From Marinomonas fungiae (GTDB lineage Bacteria > Pseudomonadota > Gammaproteobacteria > Pseudomonadales > Marinomonadaceae), in assembly GCF_001418205.1 (NCBI RefSeq), contig NZ_LIQF01000001.1, positions 216,863-280,862 of the forward strand: a DNA stretch of 64,000 bases, given 5' to 3'. The position numbers were made by a program, and so were the translations under genes. Position 1 is the stretch's first letter; each line of letters begins with the position of its first letter. The notes under the pieces were generated by a model, which was not told the DNA's origin, searched no databases, and saw only the letters and a list, made by a program, of their open reading frames with translations. Below, piece after piece: positions 18,161 to 27,715 of the stretch.

Positions 18161-19281
18161 TACCTTGCCCTTTTATGAGTTTGAATCGACATTAAAATCC
18201 CGAATGTCGCCATGATGGTAATGATTGAGGTACCACCATAGCTCACTAGAGGTAACGGTACACCGACAACCGGTAAGATCCCAGAGACCATGCCAATATT
18301 TACAAACATGTACACAAAGAAGGTTAAAGTAATACTGCCCGCCAATAATCGGGCATAGTTATCTTCCGCATTGGCGGCGATATATAAACCACGAGCAATC
18401 ACCAGCAGATAGGCACACATCAGCAAAGCACAGCCCAACATGCCAAACTCTTCCGCCAACACGGCAATGATAAAGTCGGTATGACTTTCCGGCAGGAAGT
18501 TTAGCTGTGCCTGTGTACCTTCCAAATAGCCTTTGCCATAAAGACCACCAGAGCCAATAGCAGTTTTAGACTGAATAATATTCCAACCCGAACCTAGAGG
18601 ATCACTTTCAGGATTTAGAAAGGTCAGCACTCGCTGTCTTTGGTAGTCATGCATCACATGCCACAAACTGTAGGCCGCTGCTGGGGCAACCGCTGCTGCT
18701 CCAAGAATATAACGCCAGCCGATACCCGCCAAAAACAGCGCAAAAATACCGGACACCCCTACCAACAAAGCAGTTCCCAAGTCAGGCTGCTTCGCCACCA
18801 TCAAAGAAGGCACCGCGATGATCACTAACACCGTCACTATTTCTTTCAAGGAGGGAGGCAAGGGACGGTTAGCAAAATACCAAGCCACCATCATTGGCAT
18901 AACAATTTTCATTAACTCGGAAGGCTGAAAACGTGGTCCTCCCGGAATCTGTAGCCAGCGTTGAGCACCTTTCGCACCGACACCAAACAACAAAACACCA
19001 ACAAGTAAGGCGACGATAACAACAAATAAGAATGGCGAGGCTCGGCGCATATATTTGGGGGGCAACTGGGCAAGTATCAAACATATCACCATGCCGACCC
19101 CTAGACGAAAGATCTGGCGTTCTACCATCTCTACATCTTGTCCTGATGCCGAATAGAGGATAGTTAAACCTCCAGCCATGAGTAGCAATAGCGCCATCAA
19201 GAGCAATACATCGACGTGCGTTAATCGCCATAAGCGGGCATTGGTAAATGCAATGATGCGCTCATAATATGGCATATTCAT
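18160..19281 (-). CDS. rodA: Rod-shape peptidoglycan glycosyltransferase RodA
   Basis: RodA is the SEDS-family polymerase that extends glycan strands from lipid II during cell elongation, working with PBP2. The 373-residue protein has about ten membrane helices and SEDS motifs such as GSGGLYGKG, LPESHTDFI and VPLPLVSYGGTS. It overlaps the end of mrdA by 4 bases. Confidence 0.96.
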   Translation of the reverse strand: MNMPYYERIIAFTNARLWRLTHVDVLLLMALLLLMAGGLTILYSASGQDVEMVERQIFRLGVGMVICLILAQLPPKYMRRASPFLFVVIVALLVGVLLFGVGAKGAQRWLQIPGGPRFQPSELMKIVMPMMVAWYFANRPLPPSLKEIVTVLVIIAVPSLMVAKQPDLGTALLVGVSGIFALFLAGIGWRYILGAAAVAPAAAYSLWHVMHDYQRQRVLTFLNPESDPLGSGWNIIQSKTAIGSGGLYGKGYLEGTQAQLNFLPESHTDFIIAVLAEEFGMLGCALLMCAYLLVIARGLYIAANAEDNYARLLAGSITLTFFVYMFVNIGMVSGILPVVGVPLPLVSYGGTSIITIMATFGILMSIQTHKRAR

Positions 19282-21155
19282 CGGCCTTGCTCCTTGAAGT
19301 AATCATACTCAGCAGGATAGTTGTCGTATAAATAGGCATCGAACAATGCTTTGGTTAGATCGGCTGGCTTAGCACTACTTCCGCCGTTTTCAAAAATGGC
19401 GAATACCGCAATCTTAGGATCGTCTGCTGGGGCAAAACCAATAAACAAAGCATGGTCATGCAGACGTTTATCTAGACTATTGGCGTCGTACTCTTGGTCA
19501 TCCGCCAAACTAAATACCTGGCCTGTCCCAGTTTTTCCGGCAATTTTATACTCAGTACCTTGCAAGCGGCGCCCAGTACCATGAGCATCGGTAACGACTT
19601 TTTCCATCGCTACAACCATACGCTCCCAGTTACGCTGATCCTTTAGGGTAATCTTATGCTCAACCCCTTCATTGTCTTCAAAGGTCGCAGGCATATCATT
19701 GATGGTTTGAACCATGCGTGGGTAATACATATGGCCACGGGCAGCCATGGCCGCGTTGGCCGTTGCAATTTGAATCGGCGTTGCCACCATAAAGCCCTGA
19801 CCAATGCCCACGTTTACCGAATCCCCCGGATACCAAGGCTCTTTATAACGGGCTTTTTTCCATTCATTCGACGGCAGCAAACCTGAACTCGCACCATTAA
19901 GGTCCAGAATGGAAGATTGACCGAAACCGAACTTACTCAAAAAGGTGTGAATTGGGGTAATACCCATTTTATTAGCCAGTTGGTAATAATAAGTATCGAC
20001 GGACTCGATAATAGATCGTTCTAGGTCTATCCAACCATGACCGCCGCGCTTCCAATCTCGATAACGGCGACCATTAGGGTTAATTTGATAATAGCCACGG
20101 GCATAGTATTGTTCCGTCCATGAAGCAAAACCGTACTCCAGACCTGCCAGTCCCATAAACGGTTTGATGGTGGAAGCTGGCGGATAACCGCCGCGCAACG
20201 CCCTATTAAAAAGAGGAAGACGCTTGTCATCACGTAGGTCTGCATATTGAGCCACAGAGATACCGCGAACAAAGAGGTTGGGATCAAAGCCAGGCTTTGA
20301 CACCATGGCTAGTACCCCACCATTATTTGGATCAATGGCGACCACTGAGCCTTTATAATTGCCCAATAAATCGTAGGCATACTGCTGTAAGCGAGCATCC
20401 ATATACAGATGCAAATTTTGCCCTGGCGTTGGGTTCTGCCGTTCAATTTCAGACATGATGCGCCCACGCGCATTCACTTCAACTTTTGAAATACCGGGCT
20501 TACCAAACAAAGTGGATTCGTAGTATTCCTCAACACCGGTTTTACCAATGAATAATGCACCTTGATAAGCTAAGCGATCCACACGCTCTAAATCCTTAGA
20601 GGTAATACGACCGACATAACCAATGGCGTGAGCAAACGCCTCTCCATACGGATAATAGCGAGTTAATTGGGCTTCAACTTGAACGCCATCTAGCTTGTAC
20701 AAATCAACCGAAACACGTGACCATTCTTCGTCAGTCAGCTGCGTTTTCAGGGTAATCGATTGATACGGTCGCCGATAGTCCTTTAAGCGATCTTCGTAGT
20801 CGGCCCACTCCTCCTCCGTAATCTCGATCAGAGGATTGAGCAGAGCCTTTAATTCGGGAAGACGCGCAGCACGCTCTGGAATGACCGTTAAGCTGTGTAT
20901 CGGGCGATTATCAGCTAACACCACACCATTGCGGTCATAAATAAGCCCCCTAGGCGGCGGCTCAGTGACAAGCATGACACGATTATCATCGGCTTTGGTT
21001 TGATAGAGTTCATACTCCATCACCTGTAGATAGAATAAGCGTGCCATCAAAACGCCAACCAATAACAACACAAAAATGGCAGCAACGATTACCCTACGCT
21101 TGGTTAGGGCATGTTCCTGACGGTAGTTACGAAAGACTTGTTGATGCTTGCCCAA
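19278..21155 (-). CDS. mrdA: Penicillin-binding protein 2
   Basis: PBP2 is the transpeptidase of the elongasome and partner of RodA. The 625-residue protein has one N-terminal membrane helix (about 20-42), a pedestal domain, and a transpeptidase domain with the SxxK motif in PASTIKPF, SxN in SVDTYYYQLANK, and KTG in IAGKTGTGQVF. Length and order are normal for the family. Confidence 0.96.
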   Translation of the reverse strand: MGKHQQVFRNYRQEHALTKRRVIVAAIFVLLLVGVLMARLFYLQVMEYELYQTKADDNRVMLVTEPPPRGLIYDRNGVVLADNRPIHSLTVIPERAARLPELKALLNPLIEITEEEWADYEDRLKDYRRPYQSITLKTQLTDEEWSRVSVDLYKLDGVQVEAQLTRYYPYGEAFAHAIGYVGRITSKDLERVDRLAYQGALFIGKTGVEEYYESTLFGKPGISKVEVNARGRIMSEIERQNPTPGQNLHLYMDARLQQYAYDLLGNYKGSVVAIDPNNGGVLAMVSKPGFDPNLFVRGISVAQYADLRDDKRLPLFNRALRGGYPPASTIKPFMGLAGLEYGFASWTEQYYARGYYQINPNGRRYRDWKRGGHGWIDLERSIIESVDTYYYQLANKMGITPIHTFLSKFGFGQSSILDLNGASSGLLPSNEWKKARYKEPWYPGDSVNVGIGQGFMVATPIQIATANAAMAARGHMYYPRMVQTINDMPATFEDNEGVEHKITLKDQRNWERMVVAMEKVVTDAHGTGRRLQGTEYKIAGKTGTGQVFSLADDQEYDANSLDKRLHDHALFIGFAPADDPKIAVFAIFENGGSSAKPADLTKALFDAYLYDNYPAEYDYFKEQGR

Positions 21156-21164
21156 AACAGAACC

Positions 21165-21632
21165 CTAGCGGTGGTATGGGTGATTATTCATAAGTGTCCA
21201 AGCACGGTAAATCTGCTCGGCCAATAGAATGCGTACCATAGGATGAGGCAAAGTAAGCTTGGACAGTGACCAAGCCTGATCGGCACGGGCAGTACAACGC
21301 GGATCTAAGCCATCTGGACCACCTACTAGCAAGGAAATATTGTGGCCATCCATGCGCCACTGTGCAGTTTGCTCCGCTAGCTGTTCAGTGCTCCAAGTCT
21401 TGCCCAGCACTTCAAGGGCGATAACTTTGTCACCAGCGGGAATCGCAGCTAACATTGCATCGCCTTCTTTTTGGATAGCTTTGGCAATGTCGGTATTTTT
21501 ACCACGAGGTGACATCTGAAGCTCAACAAGCTCTAACGAGAAATCCTTGGGTAAACGCTTAGCGTACTCTTCGTAGCCTTCGATTACCCATTTTGGCATT
21601 TTCGTACCAACTGCAATCAATCTAACACGCAT
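21165..21632 (-). CDS. rlmH: 23S rRNA (pseudouridine1915-N3)-methyltransferase
   Basis: RlmH is a small SPOUT methyltransferase that modifies pseudouridine 1915 in helix 69 of 23S rRNA. The 155-residue product has the SAM-binding knot with SLLVGGPDG and the C-terminal [18 protein letters not shown] segment ending in YHR, as in E. coli YbeA. Confidence 0.97.
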   Translation of the reverse strand: MRVRLIAVGTKMPKWVIEGYEEYAKRLPKDFSLELVELQMSPRGKNTDIAKAIQKEGDAMLAAIPAGDKVIALEVLGKTWSTEQLAEQTAQWRMDGHNISLLVGGPDGLDPRCTARADQAWSLSKLTLPHPMVRILLAEQIYRAWTLMNNHPYHR

Positions 21633-21641
21633 TTCTAAGCC

Positions 21642-21995
21642 TTAACGTTTCTCTGGTTTGATATCCCAAAGTTTTTCAAGGTCATAGAATGAACGCGCTT
21701 CTTCAGTCATTACGTGAACGACGACGTCATATAGATCAACAAGCACCCAATCGCTGCCCATATCACGACCTTCACTGCCTAGCGGCTGTAGTCCTTTGCT
21801 TTTCGCGTGTTCAACCACGTTTTGACCTAAAGAATTCACGTGACGCTTAGATGTACCCGTACAGATGACCATGTAATCCATCATGTCGGTTAGTTCGCTA
21901 ACGTTAAGTACCGTGATGTTATCGCCTTTAATATCCTCTAGTGATTCGACAGCAATTTCGAGAATTTGATCGGCAGATAATTGAGTTTGGCTCAT
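21642..21995 (-). CDS. rsfS: Ribosome silencing factor
   Basis: RsfS binds ribosomal protein uL14 and blocks subunit joining when nutrients are low. The 117-residue product shows the family pattern: VLNVSELTDMMDYMVICTGTS, SEGRDMGSDWVLVDL and VHVMTEEARSFYDLEKLW segments. It sits 9 bases before rlmH, as in E. coli (ybeB-ybeA). Confidence 0.97.
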   Translation of the reverse strand: MSQTQLSADQILEIAVESLEDIKGDNITVLNVSELTDMMDYMVICTGTSKRHVNSLGQNVVEHAKSKGLQPLGSEGRDMGSDWVLVDLYDVVVHVMTEEARSFYDLEKLWDIKPEKR

Positions 21996-22009
21996 AGTTT
22001 CGGATAACC

Positions 22010-22684
22010 CTATTTATATAAAGAATTCGCTTCAATGAAGCGTTGTATTGTTTCTGGAACCAAGTAGGCTATAGACGCTTTTTTGCGACAAAGGTTTCGT
22101 ACTTGGCTAGATGAAATCGCAAGAGGCGTAAAGCTTTGCATCCAAATTTTACCAGCGGGCGCGCATTGTAACTCAGCCGCGCTCTCCGCTCGATGTTTTT
22201 CATAAAAAGACTCTAAGGCTGAGATAAAATCTGGCTCCCAGCCCGGTCTTGAGATCACTAATATGTGAGCAACGTCGATCAACTCTTGCCAACGCGCCCA
22301 TGTGGGTAAAGACAAGAAACTATCCATCCCCACCACCATAATCAGTGGCTCCTCTTGACCCAGTTCTTCACGCAACTGGATTAAGGTATCAATGCTATAA
22401 CTGCGCCCTTCACGAAGAATCTCCCGTGCATCCACATGTAAACGTGAATCCGCCTGAATACCAAGCTCGACCATTTTCAGACGTTGCTCAGCGCTCACAC
22501 TAGGCTCCCCTTTATGCACTGGTTGGTAACAAGGGATTAAACGCAACGTTTTAAATTGGAAGGCATCGAGAATATCGACCGCAGAACGCAAATGGCCGTG
22601 GTGAATGGGATCAAATGTCCCACCCATCACGACCGTTCCTTTTTGTATTGCATTAGGTAAATCAGTTGTCACGGGTGTGACCAT
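22010..22684 (-). CDS. nadD: Nicotinate-nucleotide adenylyltransferase
   Basis: NadD adenylates nicotinate mononucleotide in NAD synthesis. The 224-residue product has the nucleotidyltransferase motif [12 protein letters not shown] and the C-terminal SSSQVRNL motif. The start at 22684 overlaps the proA 3' end by 23 bases; a later ATG within the motif region would remove the first strand, so the long form is preferred. Confidence 0.95.
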   Translation of the reverse strand: MVTPVTTDLPNAIQKGTVVMGGTFDPIHHGHLRSAVDILDAFQFKTLRLIPCYQPVHKGEPSVSAEQRLKMVELGIQADSRLHVDAREILREGRSYSIDTLIQLREELGQEEPLIMVVGMDSFLSLPTWARWQELIDVAHILVISRPGWEPDFISALESFYEKHRAESAAELQCAPAGKIWMQSFTPLAISSSQVRNLCRKKASIAYLVPETIQRFIEANSLYK

Positions 22685-23918
22685 CCCCTAATACCACATA
22701 TTTTTGGCTGGTTAGACCGATCAGACCCACCGGACCACGGGCATGAATTTTATCAGTAGAAATACCAATCTCAGCACCTAATCCGTATTCGAAACCATCC
22801 GCAAACGCGGTTGACGCGTTTACCATCACAGACGAGGAATCCACTTCAGCCATGAAAGATCGTGTCTTAGAATAGTTTTGCGACACAATCGCATCAGAGT
22901 GATGCGATCCATATTTATTGATATGGGCAATCGCCTCATCCATATCAGTAACAATCTTAATAGAAAGCTTTGGCGCTAGATATTCTGTGTACCAGTCTTC
23001 TTCCGTTGCCGGAGCCGTTTCGATGATTGCACGAGTTTGCTCACAGCCCACAAGTTCAACACCTTTTTCAGCTAACGCATCGGCTAAGCGAGGCAGAATC
23101 TCTTTCGCTACTGCAGCATTTACCAACAAAGACTCCATGGCATTACATACGCCATAACGACGAGTTTTCGCATTCATGGCGATTTTGAAGGCTTTATCTA
23201 AATCCGCTTCATCATCAATGTACACATGGCAATTACCATCAAGGTGCTTGATAACTGGAACGCGGGCATCTTTACTGATGCGTTCGATCAGACCTTTACC
23301 ACCACGTGGCACAATTACATCGACAAATTCTGGCATCGAAATCAATAGACCGACAGCCTCACGATCAACCGTATTGATCACCTGTACCGCATCTTCAGGC
23401 AAGCCTGCCGTTGTAAGGCCAGACTGAACCGCGTCGGCAATGGCTTGGTTTGAGTAAAACGCTTCACTACCGCCACGAAGAATGGTCGCATTACCTGACT
23501 TCAAGCAAAGGCTAGCGGCATCAATGGTGACATTCGGACGTGATTCATAAATGATACCAATCACACCTAGCGGCACACGCATTTTGCCAAGTTGAATGCC
23601 AGATGGGCGATACACCATATCAGTAATTTCACCCACTGGATCAGGCAACGAAGCTACTTGCTTCAAGCCTTCAATCATGCCATCGATACGAGCATCATTT
23701 AGCTCTAAACGATCAAGTAGCGCAGCCTCAAGACCTTTTAGTTTACCGTTTTCCAGATCCTTAGCATTCTCTTCTTTCAATCGAGGTCGTGCGTGCTCCA
23801 AAGCATCAGCCATTGCAAACAAGGCTTTGTTTTTTTGCTCTGTGGTAGCACGAGTCAATTGGCGTGACGCAGCACGAGCCTTTTGACCAACTTCGTTCAT
23901 GTAAGATTCTAAGGACAT
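22662..23918 (-). CDS. proA: Gamma-glutamyl phosphate reductase
   Basis: ProA reduces glutamyl 5-phosphate to glutamate semialdehyde in proline synthesis. The 418-residue aldehyde-dehydrogenase-fold protein has the catalytic Cys in [14 protein letters not shown] and the substrate segments VPRGGKGLI and [11 protein letters not shown]. It is the first gene of the cluster that continues through nadD, rsfS, rlmH and the cell-wall genes, as in Pseudomonas. Confidence 0.97.
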   Translation of the reverse strand: MSLESYMNEVGQKARAASRQLTRATTEQKNKALFAMADALEHARPRLKEENAKDLENGKLKGLEAALLDRLELNDARIDGMIEGLKQVASLPDPVGEITDMVYRPSGIQLGKMRVPLGVIGIIYESRPNVTIDAASLCLKSGNATILRGGSEAFYSNQAIADAVQSGLTTAGLPEDAVQVINTVDREAVGLLISMPEFVDVIVPRGGKGLIERISKDARVPVIKHLDGNCHVYIDDEADLDKAFKIAMNAKTRRYGVCNAMESLLVNAAVAKEILPRLADALAEKGVELVGCEQTRAIIETAPATEEDWYTEYLAPKLSIKIVTDMDEAIAHINKYGSHHSDAIVSQNYSKTRSFMAEVDSSSVMVNASTAFADGFEYGLGAEIGISTDKIHARGPVGLIGLTSQKYVVLGDGHTRDN

Positions 23919-24050
23919 TATTTGCTCTCTTCTTTATCCAGCGATGTCTTTTCCCTTAATGGGACGCTATAAAAATAGATAAACGGTATACTAACACATC
24001 TTATTCAATCTGATTCTCAAATATTCAACGTCATAACGATTAATTTAACC

Positions 24051-24791
24051 ATGACCAGTACATTTCAATTCCAGCAAGTCGGCGTCGTTCACTCGTGTTA
24101 CAAACAAAAATTTGGCATACCTCGTCAGCCAGGTCTGGTCACCGAAGCATCCGGCTCAATTGAGCTATTGCCACCCTTTAACCGCCTTGATGTATTAGAT
24201 GGCCTAGATGGCTTTTCTCATATCTGGGTACATTTCATCTTTCATGAGTGTATGACCGATAACTGGAAAGCAAAAATTCGCCCTCCACGTCTAGGCGGCA
24301 AAGAAAAAATGGGCATTTTTGCCACAAGAGCTACCCATCGCCCCAACCCATTAGGATTGTCTGTAGTGGAAGTAAAAGCTGTACGCAAAGAAGGCAATCG
24401 TGTCTTTATTGACATTATTGGCGCCGACCTTTTAGATCAAACACCAGTGGTAGATATTAAACCTTACCTACCCTATGCGGATGCACTGCCGGAAGCCAAA
24501 GGCGGCTTCGCCCCACTGCCAACCACCTTAAAAACCGTCAAGTTTTCAGAACTGGCAATTCAGCAAGCGAACCACTATAAAGAAACCTATCATAGAGATT
24601 TAATTACACTAATTGAGCAAGTCATTGGACAAGATCCGCGCCCATCCTATTTGGTAGGATCAGAAGGTCGCAACCATGGAAACCAATTGTGGAATGCTAA
24701 TATCAAGTGGACGGCAAAAACGGATCACTTCCTCGTCATCCAAATAGAATTTCCCGTAGGTGAGCCCCATGAACAAGTCAAAGATGCTTAA
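24051..24791 (+). CDS. trmO: tRNA (adenine37-N6)-methyltransferase TrmO
   Basis: TrmO adds a methyl group to t6A37 of tRNA-Thr, using S-adenosylmethionine and an unusual single-sheet fold. The 246-residue product has the family pattern: GFSHIWVHFIFH, GIFATRATHRPNPLGLSVV and DLLDQTPVVDIKPYLPYAD. It is divergent from proA, and its 3' end overlaps the next small gene. Confidence 0.95.
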   Translation: MTSTFQFQQVGVVHSCYKQKFGIPRQPGLVTEASGSIELLPPFNRLDVLDGLDGFSHIWVHFIFHECMTDNWKAKIRPPRLGGKEKMGIFATRATHRPNPLGLSVVEVKAVRKEGNRVFIDIIGADLLDQTPVVDIKPYLPYADALPEAKGGFAPLPTTLKTVKFSELAIQQANHYKETYHRDLITLIEQVIGQDPRPSYLVGSEGRNHGNQLWNANIKWTAKTDHFLVIQIEFPVGEPHEQVKDA

Positions 24792-25029
24792 TGCTTACAA
24801 GACTGTGAATAACTTAAAAAAACCTCAGACAACTGAGGCCCACTCAGATCAAAGCACCGCTAGGCTTTATCGCTCAGAATACGATGAAAAGTTGATAAAA
24901 GACTACCATTTCGCCAAGTTTCAGAAGAATTTGGACCAGATTCAGAACAACCCTGAAGTAGCGAAATTATTAGAAAAACCTGAGTGGAATGAAGAAGATA
25001 TAAAAACACTATTGGCCTCATTTCGCTAA
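24769..25029 (+). CDS. Small hypothetical protein overlapping trmO
   Basis: An 86-residue, charged, helical-looking protein with no signal peptide or cysteine motif. AGGTGAG lies 6 bases before the ATG at 24769, which I choose over a GTG at 24760. It overlaps trmO by 23 bases in another frame and ends before a terminator. I do not recognise it; the good ribosome site and the terminator position support a real gene. Confidence 0.6.
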   Translation: MNKSKMLNAYKTVNNLKKPQTTEAHSDQSTARLYRSEYDEKLIKDYHFAKFQKNLDQIQNNPEVAKLLEKPEWNEEDIKTLLASFR

Positions 25030-25107
25030 CGAAAGAGCTATACCCACGTTTATCCACATCTTCTGTGTATAGTTTATTTGTCAATCTGATCTTCAAAAAA
25101 ACATAAA

Positions 25108-25136
25108 AAAAGCGGACCCAAGTGGGTCCGCTTTTT
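25108..25136. terminator. Bidirectional terminator between the small gene and rpsA
   Basis: Arms AGCGGACCC (25111-25119) and GGGTCCGCT (25124-25132) with a 4-base loop, A run on the left and T run on the right. It serves the convergent transcripts from both sides. Confidence 0.9.
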
Positions 25137-25171
25137 TAAACATATTTTACTAAGCTAACGCTCAATAAAAA

Positions 25172-26854
25172 TTAGTTTTGGTTCTCAAGTTGAGCTTTGA
25201 TTAGGTCACCGATTGTAGTCGGACCGCTAACTTCAGCCTGTTGCTTCTCAGCGTGAGATTTAAGAGCAGCTTTCTCTTCAGAAGCGTCTTTCGCCTTAAC
25301 AGAGATAGCGATTGTGCGAGCTTTACGATCTACGTTAGTGATCGCAGCTTCAACAGAGTCGCCTTCTTTAAGAACTGTAGAAGCATCTTCTACGCGCTCA
25401 CGGCTGATTTCAGAAACTTTCAAGTAAGCTTCAACGCCTTCAGCTAGAGTCACAGTTGCGCCTTTAGCATCAACTTCAGCAACAGTACCAGTTACGATAG
25501 CGCCTTTGTCGTTTTCAGCAACGAATGCAACGAAAGGATCTTGCTCAAGCTGTTTAACACCTAGAGAGATACGCTCGCGCTCAGCATCGATAGAAAGAAC
25601 AACTGTTTCTAGAACGTCACCTTTCTTGTACTTACGTACTGCTTCTTCACCAGTTTCATCCCAAGATAGGTCAGATAGGTGAACAAGACCGTCGATACCA
25701 CCGTCAAGACCGATGAATACGCCGAAGTCAGTGATAGACTTGATTGCGCCAGAGATCTTGTCGTTCTTGTTGAATGACGTTGCGAACTCTTCCCATGGGT
25801 TTGGAGTGCACTGCTTGATACCTAGAGAAATACGACGACGTTCTTCGTCGATGTCTAGAATCATAACTTCTACTTCGTCGCCGATTTGAACAACTTTAGA
25901 AGGGTGGATGTTTTTGTTAGTCCAGTCCATTTCTGAAACGTGAACTAGACCTTCAACACCTTCTTCAAGCTCAGCGAAGCAGCCGTAGTCAGTTAGGTTT
26001 GTTACGCGTGCAGTAACTTTAGTACCTTCTGGGTAACGAGCTTTGATTGCTACCCATGGATCTTCACCTAGTTGCTTAAGACCTAGAGATACGCGGTTAC
26101 GCTCACGATCAAACTTAAGAACTTTAACGTCGATCTCGTCACCTACAGCGATGATTTCGCTTGGGTGTTTGATACGTTTCCAAGACATGTCAGTGATGTG
26201 TAGAAGACCATCAACACCACCCAAGTCAACGAACGCACCGTAGTCAGTAAGGTTCTTAACGATACCTTTAACTTCTTGACCTTCTTCAAGGTTAGCAAGA
26301 AGAGTTTCGCGCTCTGCACTGTTAGTAGCTTCCATAACAGCACGACGAGAAACAACAACGTTGTTACGTTTTTGATCAAGCTTGATAAGTTTGAACTCAA
26401 GTTCAACACCTTCAAGGTGAGATGTGTCACGGATAGGACGAACATCTACCAAAGAACCTGGCAAGAAAGCACGGATGTTAGCGATATCAACAGTGAAGCC
26501 ACCTTTAACTTTACCGTTGATGATACCTTTAACGATTTCACCTTCTTCGTATGCTTTTTCAAGCACAGACCAAGTTTCAGCGCGCTTAGCTTTCTCACGA
26601 GAAAGTTTAGTTTCACCGAAACCGTCTTCTACAGCGTCAAGCGCAACTTTAACTTCGTCGCCAATAGCTAGAGTGAATTCGCCGCTCTCGTTTAGGAATT
26701 GAGAACGTGGGATAACGCCTTCAGATTTAAGACCTGCGTGAACAGTTACCCAGTCGCTATCGATGTCAACAACGATACCAGTAACAATCGAGCCTGGCGC
26801 CATTTCTACGCTTTTTAGGCTTTCTTCAAACAGTTCTGCGAAGCTTTGAGTCAT
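25172..26854 (-). CDS. rpsA: 30S ribosomal protein S1
   Basis: S1 brings mRNA to the 30S subunit. The 560-residue product has six S1 (OB-fold) repeats, recognisable from recurring segments such as [21 protein letters not shown] and [19 protein letters not shown] start at [11 protein letters not shown] (26854), the normal S1 N-terminus, with AGGAAT upstream; the open frame extends six codons further. It follows cmk, the ancestral gammaproteobacterial pairing. Confidence 0.98.
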   Translation of the reverse strand: MTQSFAELFEESLKSVEMAPGSIVTGIVVDIDSDWVTVHAGLKSEGVIPRSQFLNESGEFTLAIGDEVKVALDAVEDGFGETKLSREKAKRAETWSVLEKAYEEGEIVKGIINGKVKGGFTVDIANIRAFLPGSLVDVRPIRDTSHLEGVELEFKLIKLDQKRNNVVVSRRAVMEATNSAERETLLANLEEGQEVKGIVKNLTDYGAFVDLGGVDGLLHITDMSWKRIKHPSEIIAVGDEIDVKVLKFDRERNRVSLGLKQLGEDPWVAIKARYPEGTKVTARVTNLTDYGCFAELEEGVEGLVHVSEMDWTNKNIHPSKVVQIGDEVEVMILDIDEERRRISLGIKQCTPNPWEEFATSFNKNDKISGAIKSITDFGVFIGLDGGIDGLVHLSDLSWDETGEEAVRKYKKGDVLETVVLSIDAERERISLGVKQLEQDPFVAFVAENDKGAIVTGTVAEVDAKGATVTLAEGVEAYLKVSEISRERVEDASTVLKEGDSVEAAITNVDRKARTIAISVKAKDASEEKAALKSHAEKQQAEVSGPTTIGDLIKAQLENQN

Positions 26855-27010
26855 TGTGATTCCTATATACACGGAACAACTAAATGTTCCCTACCACATC
26901 GCCAGCTTATGTGGGGTTAATTTTCATTGTTTGCGACTTGGTTTGAGCTGGCACCAAATCGACTTGTTTAATCGATCTATTTTAGCACAAAGTTTGAACA
27001 TAAATACAGA

Positions 27011-27700
27011 TCAAACTGCAATGTATGATGCTTTTGCCGCTTCCACCATGATTACGTCGACGACTTGATCAATAGTCATATCGGTACTATCGATCACTAA
27101 CGCACCAACAGCCGGAACCAATGGAGCAACCGGACGGTTGGCGTCGCGCTCGTCACGCTCTTTGATGGTTTTTACCAGCTCATCTAGCTTCACCTCATCA
27201 CCTTTTTGCTGCAATTGCATAAGGCGACGTTGAGCACGCTCTTCTGGGCTAGCAGTTAAAAAAACTTTGATGCTCGCTTCAGGGAACACCACCGTACCCA
27301 TATCACGGCCATCGGCCACTAATCCAGGCTCCTGAACAAAAGCACGCTGACGTAATAAAAGCCCTTCACGTACACTGGGAATAGCAGCGAGCTTTGAAGC
27401 TTGATTTCCAATAATTTCGGTACGGATCGCTTGGGTAACAACCTCCCCCTCCAACACGATCTCAATTGCGTTGTCATCTGCTTGCTGGAATTGGATATCT
27501 AAGTGCTCAGCCAACACTTTAAGCGCCTCCACATCATCAGTCTCAATACCGTGATGGGAAGCCGCCAAAGCCAATAAACGATAAAGCGCACCACTATCAA
27601 GCAAATGCCATCCCAGCTTCTCCGCGACCAATTGACTAACTGTGCCTTTACCAGCACCACTTGGGCCATCAATCGTAATAACTGGGGCTTGATTCATCAT
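27011..27700 (-). CDS. cmk: Cytidylate kinase
   Basis: Cmk phosphorylates CMP and dCMP. The 229-residue product has the P-loop GPSGAGKGT (13-21 region), the CMP-binding segment DSGALYR, and the lid [11 protein letters not shown]. Two consecutive ATG codons begin the gene with AGGAAC upstream. It follows the tyrA-aroA fusion by 15 bases. Confidence 0.97.
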   Translation of the reverse strand: MMNQAPVITIDGPSGAGKGTVSQLVAEKLGWHLLDSGALYRLLALAASHHGIETDDVEALKVLAEHLDIQFQQADDNAIEIVLEGEVVTQAIRTEIIGNQASKLAAIPSVREGLLLRQRAFVQEPGLVADGRDMGTVVFPEASIKVFLTASPEERAQRRLMQLQQKGDEVKLDELVKTIKERDERDANRPVAPLVPAVGALVIDSTDMTIDQVVDVIMVEAAKASYIAV

Positions 27701-27715
27701 AACTGTTCCTCTTAT

